DNA of 64,000 bases from Candidatus Poribacteria bacterium (GCA_003635255.1 PYJC01000173.1:135858-199857), one strand, 5' to 3'; positions 42,163 through 50,395 are shown, numbered from the stretch's first letter. A program made the numbers and translations. Notes: a model not told the origin generated them from the sequence alone.

Positions 42163-44172
42163 TTATGCCGTCGTTACTCGCGCGACGATCTCTCCGTCAG
42201 ATAACCTATCTTTTTCCACAAGTAGATGCTGACTTGCGCCGATATTTCCATAAACTTCAGTAATCCATGCCGTCCCAAACGCACTACCGGTGTTGTGGAT
42301 AATCAACGATCGAGGCGCAACGAGTGTACCAGCAGTCAGGAAATCGCCGACTTGACGGATATTCGGGACCGGTAAGGTTTCCAAAAAGGCAGTATCGTTA
42401 CTATTATCAAATTCTGCCGCATCTACAACAACATTCTTGACATCTGTGAATCCCGCTGCCAGTAAACCCCATAACCCCGCTTCACCTATCCCAATCAGGT
42501 TCACTTCTGAAACATCACCTCTACCTGTAAAGCAGCGCAGTGCTGTCACAATGTCTTGCACGCGTAATGCTGCAGTAGTCCTATTGTAGGTGGTGAAATA
42601 ACCTGTGTCTTCGGATCTCTCATAATCGCCGTGCTCACCTGTTCCGAAAACATCAATGAGTAGCACCCTACGGTCAGCACTGAGTAAATCCGTGATAAGT
42701 GGTGACGGATCGCCAGTTTCTGAGTCGATTAGTTTTTCTTTCCCTTCTGGGTGAACGATAAGCACTATCGGATCGTGTCCTACCTGTGGTTCTGGGCTAA
42801 ATAGGATGGCAGGAATGGCATCACCGATACCTTTTCTACCGATAACAAGATGTTTCGCGGATAAATTCGTCTGATAGGTTGTTGGGAACGCGCCTTCAGG
42901 CTCAACAAGCGTTATACCCGTGATTTTCGGTATATCCAATCCCAAGGCATGTTGCAACCCGCTGCCCAATTCTGCGTTGAAAGTCTGAAGTTCAGCTGCA
43001 TTTGTCGGTTTCCGCTTTTCAATCGCTGCTTGACAGCGATTTACCCAAGCCGGTAGAAACGCCTCCTGTTTCAAAGCGTGTGCTGGCAGCTCGCGTTCTG
43101 AGAAGACTAATAGATCCTCATCAGGCTCAACCTCAAATGCAACCTCTTTAAACGCTGAAGCGTCTTCTGCTCCCAAAAACCATTTGGCGAACCAGGCATA
43201 AACCGCCTCGCGGCTCTCTTTGTTGTAGTTATGTTCTGCGTCTACCTGAACCTGATGCACCTTATCTTCGGCATCAAAGTGGGCATAGATGCTTCGGATA
43301 GCAGGATACTCAACTGTCGGTGTTTTCACTGTCCAGTCGCCAGTCGCGGAAACGAGTAGGAGTGGACGCGGTGCCATCAACGCGCCAATTTCGAGGTTGC
43401 TTGCATCTAAGCGGAGGTTCGGCGCGTTTTCACAGAGGCAGCCGCCTTGCATCGTCGCTGAGATCATATTAACAGGTGCCGAGACTTTGATACGTTCGTC
43501 AACTGCTGTCAAGATGAAGGTTTGTGTGCCACCACCCGACGCGCCTGTGCATCCAATACGCGCGTTGTCCACATCCGGTAGACCCTCTAAAAAGTCGATG
43601 GAACGCATACTATTCTGGAGTTGAAGTCCCATCGCGCTCAGTCCCCAGAGATCTTCCCGCGCACCACCATAGTTGTGTTCAATCTGTTTGCCGCTATCGT
43701 TATAACCGATCATGTCGTAGGCAAAGATGACATATCCCTGTTTCGCGAAGTTAATACAGCGACCCGGAATTGAACCGCGTTCAATATTTTCGAGTCTACC
43801 GCGTCCCCAGTGTCCATGCGGACTCACAATCCCCGGAAATGGACCTGATTTTCCGAGTGGGCGGTAGAGATTTCCGGTTGTGAAGAAACCCGGAAAAGGT
43901 TCAAAATAGACCTTTTCGATGCTATAGTCTTCCCGCTCGATTTTTCCGAAGATTTCGGCATTTAGCGGTGTAGGTTCGTGTGTCGGCACTAACCCGTTAG
44001 CAACGCGAATCTGCTGGCGTAACGCTGCAGCTTTTTCAGTCCATTCCGCTTTGGTATAACCCGGGAAGGTGTAAGGTGTGTTGAGGTCACGTGAAGTGCC
44101 ACCGCGTGCGTCGTTAACACCCTGCGAAGCCTCAGTAAAAACATGAGCAAGTTCGTGGTGTTGTTCAGCCAT
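42163..44172 (-). CDS. Two-domain alpha/beta hydrolase (acetyl-xylan-esterase-like)
   Basis: 669 aa, RBS AGAGGAGTTACTA before the ATG. The N-terminal domain (about 60-350) has the nucleophile elbow TGASGGG, an acid in VSATGDWTVKTP and a His in DAEHNYN, a complete catalytic triad for ester or related bonds. The C-terminal domain (about 440-665) repeats the fold: PIVLIVHPEGKE, RRVLLIDVFGTGEHG, and an elbow GIGEAG where the expected Ser is Gly, so it is probably inactive. Substrate unknown; such enzymes attack sugar esters or act as peptidases. It starts 14 bases after the first antitoxin gene and may be read from that operon. Confidence 0.83.
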   Translation of the reverse strand: MAEQHHELAHVFTEASQGVNDARGGTSRDLNTPYTFPGYTKAEWTEKAAALRQQIRVANGLVPTHEPTPLNAEIFGKIEREDYSIEKVYFEPFPGFFTTGNLYRPLGKSGPFPGIVSPHGHWGRGRLENIERGSIPGRCINFAKQGYVIFAYDMIGYNDSGKQIEHNYGGAREDLWGLSAMGLQLQNSMRSIDFLEGLPDVDNARIGCTGASGGGTQTFILTAVDERIKVSAPVNMISATMQGGCLCENAPNLRLDASNLEIGALMAPRPLLLVSATGDWTVKTPTVEYPAIRSIYAHFDAEDKVHQVQVDAEHNYNKESREAVYAWFAKWFLGAEDASAFKEVAFEVEPDEDLLVFSERELPAHALKQEAFLPAWVNRCQAAIEKRKPTNAAELQTFNAELGSGLQHALGLDIPKITGITLVEPEGAFPTTYQTNLSAKHLVIGRKGIGDAIPAILFSPEPQVGHDPIVLIVHPEGKEKLIDSETGDPSPLITDLLSADRRVLLIDVFGTGEHGDYERSEDTGYFTTYNRTTAALRVQDIVTALRCFTGRGDVSEVNLIGIGEAGLWGLLAAGFTDVKNVVVDAAEFDNSNDTAFLETLPVPNIRQVGDFLTAGTLVAPRSLIIHNTGSAFGTAWITEVYGNIGASQHLLVEKDRLSDGEIVARVTTA

Positions 44173-44186
44173 TAGTAACTCCTCTA

Positions 44187-44594
44187 TTAGTGAGATGGAT
44201 CTGATTTGGATAATTGGAGCTCTTCGTTTCTGAGTTTCACACTTTCGGTTTCAATGGCGAGTTCAGTGTCAGGTATAAGTTCTTTATCTTTTAGCGGTTC
44301 GATTGAAAGCCGACATCCAAGTGCTTTCAAAATAGTTACAAAGGTGTCAAGATGCGGTGCTTCTTCGCTTGAAAGGATTTTCGACAACGTCTCTGGAGCA
44401 ATACTGGTTCGTTTGGCAACTTCTGCAACCCCGCCTTGTGATTCTATAACTGCCTGGACCGCACTCACCACAGCAGCCGAATTCCCGAACACTTGATAAT
44501 CTTCCATTACTGCTTGAAGAAAGCCAATTGCTTCTTCTCGGTCAGCGGAAAGTCGTTCGATTAAGTACTCTCGCCAGTTTCTCATTTCTCTCAT
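44187..44594 (-). CDS. Antitoxin of a HigBA-like pair, copy 1
   Basis: 135 aa from the ATG at 44594, which overlaps the toxin stop (ATGA); AAGGAG lies upstream. A helix-turn-helix is visible in the middle (GGVAEVAKRTSIAPETLSKI then LDTFVTILKALGCRLSIEP), as in XRE-type antitoxins that bind the toxin and repress the operon. The N-terminal 60 residues and C-terminal tail differ from copy 2, while the HTH stretch is nearly identical in protein and DNA. Confidence 0.85.
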   Translation of the reverse strand: MREMRNWREYLIERLSADREEAIGFLQAVMEDYQVFGNSAAVVSAVQAVIESQGGVAEVAKRTSIAPETLSKILSSEEAPHLDTFVTILKALGCRLSIEPLKDKELIPDTELAIETESVKLRNEELQLSKSDPSH

Positions 44595-44929
44595 CGCTGT
44601 GTCTCCTTGTATTCGCACCAGTAGGTTTTTGCGCGTGCAATATCGCGCCTCTGCGATGACTTGTCCCCGCCGCAGAGCAGCAGCACAATTGTGTTATCTA
44701 CCTCACCAAAATAGACCCGATAGCCTGCCCCGACATGAATACGGAGTTCAAAAACACCGTTACCGACAGAGCGGTAATCCCCAAAATTGCCCTGTTCAAG
44801 CAAAATAAGTCGTGCTTCGATTCGAGTCTGTGCTCTTTTATGTCGAATTGAATCAAACCATTCAGTAAAAAGCACCTGTCCATTTTGCATCCGATATGCT
44901 TCTATTTTTCGTGGCTGTGTGTTACGCAT
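44591..44929 (-). CDS. RelE/ParE-superfamily toxin (HigB-like), copy 1
   Basis: 112 aa; family of addiction-module killer proteins. Pattern: FTEWFDSIRHKRAQTRIEAR, LEQGNFGDYRSVGNGVFELR, GYRVYFGEVDNTIVLLLCGG and DKSSQRRDIARAKTYW. RelE-fold toxins cut mRNA on the ribosome. The gene precedes the antitoxin, the order usual for HigBA. It overlaps it by 4 bases, so translation is coupled. About 60% like copy 2. Confidence 0.9.
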   Translation of the reverse strand: MRNTQPRKIEAYRMQNGQVLFTEWFDSIRHKRAQTRIEARLILLEQGNFGDYRSVGNGVFELRIHVGAGYRVYFGEVDNTIVLLLCGGDKSSQRRDIARAKTYWCEYKETQR

Positions 44930-44974
44930 TAATGCTTTCTTTCGGGCCGCGGCTCTGTAATGACCAAAGCCGCC

Positions 44975-45379
44975 TTATTTGTTATCGCTGGACAATACCA
45001 TTTCAGATTTGATGTCCTCTATCGGGGCAACCGAAGTATCTACGCCCGCGTGCGCTGCGCCACAGTCCTCAGTTTTTAGGGGTTCGATTGAAAGTCGGCA
45101 TCCAAGTGCTTTCAGAATAGTTACAAAGGTGCCAAGATGCGGTGCTTCTTCGCTTGAAAGGATTTTCGACAGGGTTTCTGGTGCCATAGCGGATCGTTTG
45201 GCGACTTCCTCGATTCCACCTTGCGATGCTATAAACGTTTCGAGGGACAACAGAAGTACAGCGGTATCACCATCAACTTGGTATTCTTCCATTGCGAATT
45301 GGATATAGTCAAGTGCTGCATCCCAATCAGCGGCAAGTTGTTCTACTACGATCTCTCGCCATTTTCGATACTTTCTCAT
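44975..45379 (-). CDS. Antitoxin of a HigBA-like pair, copy 2
   Basis: 134 aa from the ATG at 45379, overlapping the toxin stop by ATGA; a GGAGG-containing site lies upstream. The middle is nearly the same as copy 1 (IEEVAKRSAMAPETLSKI, APHLGTFVTILKALGCRLSI) but the N-terminus (WREIVVEQLAADWDAALDYI) and tail have diverged. It lies 45 bases upstream of toxin copy 1, so both pairs may form one operon. Confidence 0.85.
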   Translation of the reverse strand: MRKYRKWREIVVEQLAADWDAALDYIQFAMEEYQVDGDTAVLLLSLETFIASQGGIEEVAKRSAMAPETLSKILSSEEAPHLGTFVTILKALGCRLSIEPLKTEDCGAAHAGVDTSVAPIEDIKSEMVLSSDNK

Positions 45380-45714
45380 CCCTGTTCCTCCTTGTGTTCT
45401 AACCAATAGCCTTTTGCACGTTGGATGTCCCGTATCTGCGTTGACTTATCCCCGCCACAGAGCAAAAGGACGATTGTTCTATCCATTTCACCAAAATAGA
45501 TACGATAGCCTGGTCCAAAGTGGAGACGTAACTCAAACACACCCCCACCAACAGAGGCACAATCACCAAAATTCCCTTTTTCAAGCCGGTCAAGTCGTCC
45601 TCGAATTCTGGTTTGTGTTCTTGTATCTTGAATTGCGTTAAACCATTCCGTGAAAGGTTCACGTCCGTTTTTCGTTCGGTAAGTCTCTATTTCTCGTGGA
45701 TGTGTGTTGCGCAT
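45376..45714 (-). CDS. RelE/ParE-superfamily toxin (HigB-like), copy 2
   Basis: 112 aa. Pattern as in copy 1: FTEWFNAIQDTRTQTRIRGR, LEKGNFGDCASVGGGVFELR, GYRIYFGEMDRTIVLLLCGG and DKSTQIRDIQRAKGYW. It is the first gene of the minus-strand set; its promoter would sit in the 45715-45832 interval, back-to-back with purD. Key RelE-family basic residues (R of FELR, K in GGDKS) are present in both copies. Confidence 0.9.
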   Translation of the reverse strand: MRNTHPREIETYRTKNGREPFTEWFNAIQDTRTQTRIRGRLDRLEKGNFGDCASVGGGVFELRLHFGPGYRIYFGEMDRTIVLLLCGGDKSTQIRDIQRAKGYWLEHKEEQG

Positions 45715-45832
45715 TAATAGTTTCTTGTCGAGCAGTAGATATTATATTTGAAGTCTACAGTACACGAAAAGTACTATAACAAATCTGACAGCCTTTGTCA
45801 AATTAGAACTATTGGCTTCAGACTAAAATTGT

Positions 45833-45861
45833 TTGATTTTCCGAACATTTTATGATACAAT
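45833..45861 (+). promoter_or_regulatory. Promoter-like pair before purD
   Basis: TTGATT (45833-45838), 17 bases, TACAAT (45856-45861). The start would be near 45868, leaving only 15 bases of leader including AAAGGAT. Confidence 0.45.
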
Positions 45862-45882
45862 ACAATCAAAAAGGATATGCAA

Positions 45883-47163
45883 ATGAAAATTCTGGTTGTC
45901 GGGCAGGGCGGACGCGAACACACGCTCGTCTGGAAACTTGCACAAAGCCAACGCGTCGAAAAAATCTATTGCACACCCGGTAATGCTGGCATCGCACAAA
46001 TCGCAGAATCTATCCCTATGCCAGACCAATTCACCGACTTGGCAGACTGGGCAGCATCTGAGAACATCGCGCTAACCGTTGTCGGTCCCGAAGCACCGTT
46101 AGCTGAAGGGATCGTTGATGTGTTCAGGGAACGCGGTCTGAAAGCATTTGGACCCGATAAACGCGCAGCGCGCTTGGAAGCGAGCAAGGATTTCGCTAAA
46201 CAACTGATGCTCAAAAACGGAATCCCGACAGCAGAGCACCAAACGTTTACGGATGCCGAAGCAGCGATGGCTTATATCGAAGATCGCAACGCACCGGTCT
46301 TCGTCAAAGCCAATGGACTCGCTGCAGGAAAGGGAGTTATCCCCGGACGTACCTTCAAAGAAGCATTGGAAGCCGTCACAACTATTTTGGTCAATAGGAC
46401 ATTTGGCGACGCAGGCGATAGCGTTGTGATTGAAGAAGAATTGATCGGCGAAGAAGCCTCTTTTACTGTCTTGACGGATGGTACACATTGTCTCCCGTTT
46501 GTCTCTTCACAGGACCATAAAATGTCGCATGACGGGGACACCGGAAAAAATACGGGCGGCATGGGCGCATACTCTCCAGCACCCGTCATCACACCAGAAT
46601 TGCACAACTATGTCATGAAGCGTGTTGTTTACCCCACTGTCAACGGCATGGCGGCTATCGGCAGTCCATTCAAAGGTGTCCTTTATGTCGGATTAATGAT
46701 TACAGATACGGGACCGAAAGTCCTTGAATTCAACTGCCGTTTTGGGGATCCAGAGGCACAAGTCCTCTTACCGCGTCTCAAAAGCGATCTGGTGCCTTTG
46801 TTGATGGCGTGTATTGACGGAACGCTTGCACAATACGCTGACGTGGAATGGCACGACGAGGCAGCGGCATGTGTCGTTATGGCTTCCGGTGGGTACCCTG
46901 ACCCGTACGAAACAGGTGAGGTGATCACCGGACTTGAAGATGCGGATGCGATTGAAGGTGTTACCGTCTTTCATGCCGGCACAAAACAGGATGGCGCAAA
47001 CATTGTCACGGCTGGCGGTAGAGTGTTAGGTGTTACGGCTATCGCGGGTGGATTGCATGCTGCAATTCAACGCGCATATCAAGGGGTCTCTACGATTCAT
47101 TTTGATAAGGCACATGCACGGAACGACATCGGATATCGGGCATTAGAAAAGTTACAAAAGTGA
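45883..47163 (+). CDS. purD: Phosphoribosylamine-glycine ligase (GAR synthetase)
   Basis: Joins phosphoribosylamine and glycine with ATP, the second step of purine synthesis, in the cytoplasm. 426 aa from the ATG at 45883 (AAAGGAT upstream); an ATG 6 bases earlier is possible. Signatures: MKILVVGQGGREHTLVWKL (N-domain dinucleotide-like loop), VKANGLAAGKGV in the ATP-grasp domain, GGMGAYSPAPVI, and the family's LEFNCRFGDPEAQVLLPRLK. Length fits the family. No other pur gene is nearby. Confidence 0.97.
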   Translation: MKILVVGQGGREHTLVWKLAQSQRVEKIYCTPGNAGIAQIAESIPMPDQFTDLADWAASENIALTVVGPEAPLAEGIVDVFRERGLKAFGPDKRAARLEASKDFAKQLMLKNGIPTAEHQTFTDAEAAMAYIEDRNAPVFVKANGLAAGKGVIPGRTFKEALEAVTTILVNRTFGDAGDSVVIEEELIGEEASFTVLTDGTHCLPFVSSQDHKMSHDGDTGKNTGGMGAYSPAPVITPELHNYVMKRVVYPTVNGMAAIGSPFKGVLYVGLMITDTGPKVLEFNCRFGDPEAQVLLPRLKSDLVPLLMACIDGTLAQYADVEWHDEAAACVVMASGGYPDPYETGEVITGLEDADAIEGVTVFHAGTKQDGANIVTAGGRVLGVTAIAGGLHAAIQRAYQGVSTIHFDKAHARNDIGYRALEKLQK

Positions 47164-47194
47164 TTATGTGATGCGATTAGGGCGTTTAGTTCTT

Positions 47195-47265
47195 CTGTAG
47201 GAGCGAGTGTTTTTGCTGGAGGGTCTTTGCTTGGGTGTTTCTGCGTATTTCTTGTCGCTCGCGAT
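47195..47265. repeat. Dispersed repeat, family CTGTAGGAGCGAGTG, copy 3
   Basis: Full-length copy, almost base for base as at 203-274, located 31 bases after purD. It may contribute a hairpin that ends the purD transcript. Confidence 0.85.
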
Positions 47266-47332
47266 CTTCCGATCAACATGGTTAGAAATCCCAAAACTGA
47301 ATAGTCCTATAACAGAGTAACAGGACAAAGAT

Positions 47333-47851
47333 ATGACACCTGAACTCACCTATAAAATCGCTAAGTGTTGTTTCCCACAAGAGAATGACCCGATTACCGG
47401 CTATTTCAAGGAAGAGGGGACGATCGCTGTCCATCACACGACTTGCAATGCCGTGCAAGACCTACGACCCGAACGGTTATTAGCAGTCACGTGGGATGAG
47501 ATTCAGGCAACCGAGAGGTCAGCGGATCCAGTTGAAATCGCGCCTGAATTCGCTGAACTGGATGAAACCGATTATTTTGTTTTGAAACACCATCAAGAAT
47601 TCGGGATGGACTATTCTATTGTTGTCGCTGAAACCTTGAGGATTCCGCTTGAGGAGATGCACCAGCGACATCGAAAATTGAGAGAACTCGGCGGCTTGAA
47701 ACGCGTTGAAGGACGCATTATCCAATATCGTAAGAATATCGCCAAAGGCAAATGGATTAAGCACCGCAATCATACCTACTACGAACTCACATCGGAAGGT
47801 AAAACGTGGATTCAGGTTTTTGAAAATAAACAAATTGTATCGGGAACATAG
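47333..47851 (+). CDS. RelA/SpoT zinc-finger-like domain fused to a winged-helix domain (DUF2250-like)
   Basis: 172 aa. Residues 9-54 (AKCCFPQENDPITGYFKEEG, VHHTTC, PERLLAVTW) match the Cys-rich zinc-finger/RIS domain found after the TGS domain in RelA/SpoT (ppGpp enzymes), with C12, C13, H34/H35 and C38 in place. There is no hydrolase or synthetase part. Residues about 75-165 look like a winged-helix DNA-binding domain (VAETLRIPLEEMHQRHRKLR, LGGLKRVEGRII, YYELTSEGKTWIQ), similar to the DUF2250 group. The result looks like a regulator with a zinc-binding sensor. Independent gene, 481 bases from purD's end minus repeats; AGGACAAAGAT precedes the ATG. Confidence 0.75.
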   Translation: MTPELTYKIAKCCFPQENDPITGYFKEEGTIAVHHTTCNAVQDLRPERLLAVTWDEIQATERSADPVEIAPEFAELDETDYFVLKHHQEFGMDYSIVVAETLRIPLEEMHQRHRKLRELGGLKRVEGRIIQYRKNIAKGKWIKHRNHTYYELTSEGKTWIQVFENKQIVSGT

Positions 47852-47870
47852 ACCCACAAATCTATAAAAC

Positions 47871-47962
47871 AGGACTTACGCAGCGTCCTTTGCTGGCGAG
47901 GTTTTAAACCTCGCCAGCGGCGTGCGGACCGTAGGTCTTCATCAGCAAGTTGCGTAAGTCCT
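47871..47962. mobile_element. MITE-like element, AGGACTTACGCA family, clean copy
   Basis: 92 bases with perfect 12-base terminal inverted repeats AGGACTTACGCA / TGCGTAAGTCCT. It is flanked on both sides by ATAAAAC, a likely 7-base target duplication. The core GCTGGCGAGGTTTTAAACCT plus CGCCAGC is a 13-bp perfect palindrome (47892-47918). It carries no gene and probably moved with a transposase supplied elsewhere. Confidence 0.8.
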
Positions 47963-48043
47963 ATAAAACCTATCCTTGTTCCTAAGAAATATAATTGCCG
48001 AGATATATCCATCAAAAGAACACAAAACTGGGAGGGCTGAACC

Positions 48044-49246
48044 GTGTTAAATCAACTGTTGAATTGGCGGATTGACGCACAGCGGCGTAAAAATCGGATG
48101 CGATCTGTCATCTTATTATCTCTTATCCTACACATGATTATCGTTATTGTCTATCTGTTCCTCCCGTTAAATCAACTCGCTGAGGAAGATACGGATGTCT
48201 TTGCTGTTGATCTGCTTGACGATCTGGATGCCCCTAAGAAACGGAAGCAGAAACCCAAACCGCCGCTCACAAAAAAACTGCTTGATCCGAACCAAAAACT
48301 CGCCAGAGATGCAATGGATCGGAAGATTGAAGCCGCTCGAAACAAGATAGATGAAGTCGTCAAACTCAGTCCGCGCGTTGTCCTCGAAGACGTCGAAGTC
48401 AACAAGGCACCGTTGAGTGAGGTCATTCCAGATGTCATGACGGATGCCCAATTGCGCGATGCGGAAGCCTCAAACCTCAGTCGGTTAGTCGCACAACCCG
48501 GACGTACCGACGGTCGCGGTATCGTTACCGGTAGAGTCCGAGCAAAAGGCGATGGAATGGGACGGTTCCGTGGGGACGGACAGGGTGGCGGTGATGGACT
48601 CCTCGGTGGTGGCGGAAAATCCGGCACCTCTGACCGTCTGGGTATCATCGACTTCCTTAATGAATTCGGCGGTCCTAAAGATGTCGTCTATTGTCTGGAT
48701 GTGTCGGCGAGCATGCAAGCAGCTGGACTCAATAAACTGGAATTAGCCGTTAACTCCATCAAAGACTCTGTGCTGATGCTCGGTGATGAAAGCACCTTAA
48801 ACGTAGTAACTTTTTCTACACTGGCGAAAGCCATGCACAGGGAAATGCTACCCGCGAATGCCGCAAATATAGAACGGACCTTGAGATATTTGGACAGATT
48901 CACACCTGAACGTATTGAGTCCAATCGTGGAACTAACATTCTTGCGGCACTTGAAAGCGCGCTGACACTTGATTCTTCTGTTATTGTTTTGGTGACAGAT
49001 GGACTTCCGGTGACAGTGAGTGGCGGGCGTTTTATTGAGACAAACACACAAAAAATTCTTGACACTGTGCGCGAGCAGAACCGCAATAACGCCGCTATCT
49101 ATGTCGTCGCACTTGAGATTGACTTGAAACGTTCTCCGGGAGCGCATCTACTCGTCTCTCTCGCTGAAGAACACAACGGAAAAATAAAGGTTATTGGGAC
49201 ACCACAGTTGGCTGAATTAACTGAACCGGATGGAACAATTGAGTAA
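48044..49246 (+). CDS. VWA-domain protein with TonB-like membrane anchor
   Basis: 400 aa, GTG start after GGGAGGGCTGAACC. An N-terminal helix (SVILLSLILHMIIVIVYLFL) is followed by a proline/lysine-rich stretch (APKKRKQKPKPPLTKK), as in TonB/TolA-type periplasmic proteins. A glycine-rich hinge (about 165-200) leads to a von Willebrand A domain at about 205-395 with the metal site DVSAS, a conserved Thr (RGTNI) and DGLP, so Mg-dependent ligand binding is likely. Membrane-bound, with the VWA part in the periplasm. No exbB/exbD is adjacent. Probable co-transcription with the following SDR, whose frame begins near its stop. Confidence 0.88.
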   Translation: MLNQLLNWRIDAQRRKNRMRSVILLSLILHMIIVIVYLFLPLNQLAEEDTDVFAVDLLDDLDAPKKRKQKPKPPLTKKLLDPNQKLARDAMDRKIEAARNKIDEVVKLSPRVVLEDVEVNKAPLSEVIPDVMTDAQLRDAEASNLSRLVAQPGRTDGRGIVTGRVRAKGDGMGRFRGDGQGGGDGLLGGGGKSGTSDRLGIIDFLNEFGGPKDVVYCLDVSASMQAAGLNKLELAVNSIKDSVLMLGDESTLNVVTFSTLAKAMHREMLPANAANIERTLRYLDRFTPERIESNRGTNILAALESALTLDSSVIVLVTDGLPVTVSGGRFIETNTQKILDTVREQNRNNAAIYVVALEIDLKRSPGAHLLVSLAEEHNGKIKVIGTPQLAELTEPDGTIE

Positions 49247-49271
49247 TCAAATCGGAGATTGGAGTCGAAAC

Positions 49272-50078
49272 ATGAATCAAAAATCTGCTGCAGGTATGAT
49301 CCAGCAATTTAAATTAGATGGCAAAGTGAGCCTCGTCACCGGGGCGAGTCGCGGGATTGGACTCGCAATGGCGGAGGGACTCGCAGGGGCTGGGTCTGAT
49401 CTCGCTATTGTAGGACGGGAAATAGACACATTGACACCCGTCGCTGAACGGATTGCTGCAGAAACCGGCAGAAAAATCCTTCCAATTCAGGCTGATGTCA
49501 GCAACCTCTCGGAAATTGACACACTCGTTGGGCAGACTGTGGAAACCCTTGGTAGACTTGATGTACTCGTCAATAATGCCGGGGTCAATAGACGCAACCC
49601 CGCAATGGAGTTCACCGAGGAAGATTGGGACTTCGTTACGGACGTTAATCTGAAAGGCGCGTTCTTTCTCGCGAAAGCCTGCGGTAATGTCATGAAGGAA
49701 CAGCAATCAGGGAAGGTCATCAATACCTTGTCGCTCACTTCAGCAATCGGGCTGCCGACGAGTGTCGCATACACGGCAGCGAAGGGGGGGCTGCTCCAAT
49801 TAACAAAACTGCTCGCCGTGGAATGGGCGGAGTACAACATTCAAGTGAACGGCATCGCGCCCGGTTTCATCAGAACCGAGATGACTGCCCCCGCACGTGA
49901 AGACAACCGAAATGAATGGATACTCAATCGGACACCCGCGTATCGGTGGGGTGAGCCTGAAGACTTGGCGGGTTTGACAATTTTCTTCGCCTCTAATGCC
50001 TCCGACTTTGTCACGGGTCAGATGGTCTTCGTTGATGGCGGATTCATGGCGGGTAGCGACTGGAGGCGGCGTTCCTAA
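49272..50078 (+). CDS. Short-chain dehydrogenase/reductase (gluconate-5-dehydrogenase-like)
   Basis: 268 aa from the ATG at 49272 (TTGGAGTCGAAAC upstream). NAD(P) motif VTGASRGIGLAMAEG near 24, NNAGVNRRNPAMEF, catalytic Ser in NTLSLTSAIG and YTAAKGG with Tyr and Lys, and NGIAPGFIRTEMT. It oxidises or reduces a hydroxyl/keto pair; the closest pattern is gluconate or sugar dehydrogenases, but the exact substrate is open. It lies 25 bases after the VWA gene and directly before a 78-aa gene (one base between stop and start). Confidence 0.92.
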   Translation: MNQKSAAGMIQQFKLDGKVSLVTGASRGIGLAMAEGLAGAGSDLAIVGREIDTLTPVAERIAAETGRKILPIQADVSNLSEIDTLVGQTVETLGRLDVLVNNAGVNRRNPAMEFTEEDWDFVTDVNLKGAFFLAKACGNVMKEQQSGKVINTLSLTSAIGLPTSVAYTAAKGGLLQLTKLLAVEWAEYNIQVNGIAPGFIRTEMTAPAREDNRNEWILNRTPAYRWGEPEDLAGLTIFFASNASDFVTGQMVFVDGGFMAGSDWRRRS

Positions 50079-50079
50079 G

Positions 50080-50316
50080 ATGGGAAAAGATAACAATCCA
50101 GGGCAAGACGAGAACCTTGCAGCCCTAACACAAATCCAACAGATTCTCCACGAATTCCAGATTGAAGATGTTTCGCTCTTTGACCACGAGCCTGTCCTAC
50201 GGATACAGGTTTCGGATGCCCAATTTGCGCGTGCCCTCCAAGTGCGGGAAACTTTGGTTGAACGGATAAAACCGCTCGGATACCGATTCGTCTCAATTGA
50301 TTTGGATGAATCATAA
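50080..50316 (+). CDS. Small protein resembling the C-terminal tail of LarE-type sulfur transferases
   Basis: 78 aa. The ATG at 50080 is one base after the SDR stop, so translational coupling is likely; the longer ORF is a shadow. The C-terminal half (PVLRIQVSDAQFARALQVRE, LGYRFVSIDLDE) reads like the end of LarE/PP-loop sulfur transferases (RIEV..., LGFKYVTLDLEG), but the ATP-binding part is missing. It may be a free-standing domain of that kind, or the similarity may be by chance. Low certainty on identity, fair certainty that it is translated. Confidence 0.6.
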   Translation: MGKDNNPGQDENLAALTQIQQILHEFQIEDVSLFDHEPVLRIQVSDAQFARALQVRETLVERIKPLGYRFVSIDLDES

Positions 50317-50366
50317 AAGTGCTATGAACGGAAAGCGTCAGCGTCCTTACAAACTCAACGAAAAAT

Positions 50367-50395
50367 TTGATTTTCACCGCAGAGTATGGTATAAT
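50367..50395 (+). promoter_or_regulatory. Promoter-like pair before the polyprenyl synthetase
   Basis: TTGATT (50367-50372), exactly 17 bases, TATAAT (50390-50395). Start near 50402, leader about 110 bases. Confidence 0.6.

Noticed and set aside
42163-44172. Plus-strand ORFs (such as 43289-43624) opposite the hydrolase
   Set aside because: The minus-strand frame has an intact catalytic triad and a good ribosome site; the opposite frames are shadows.
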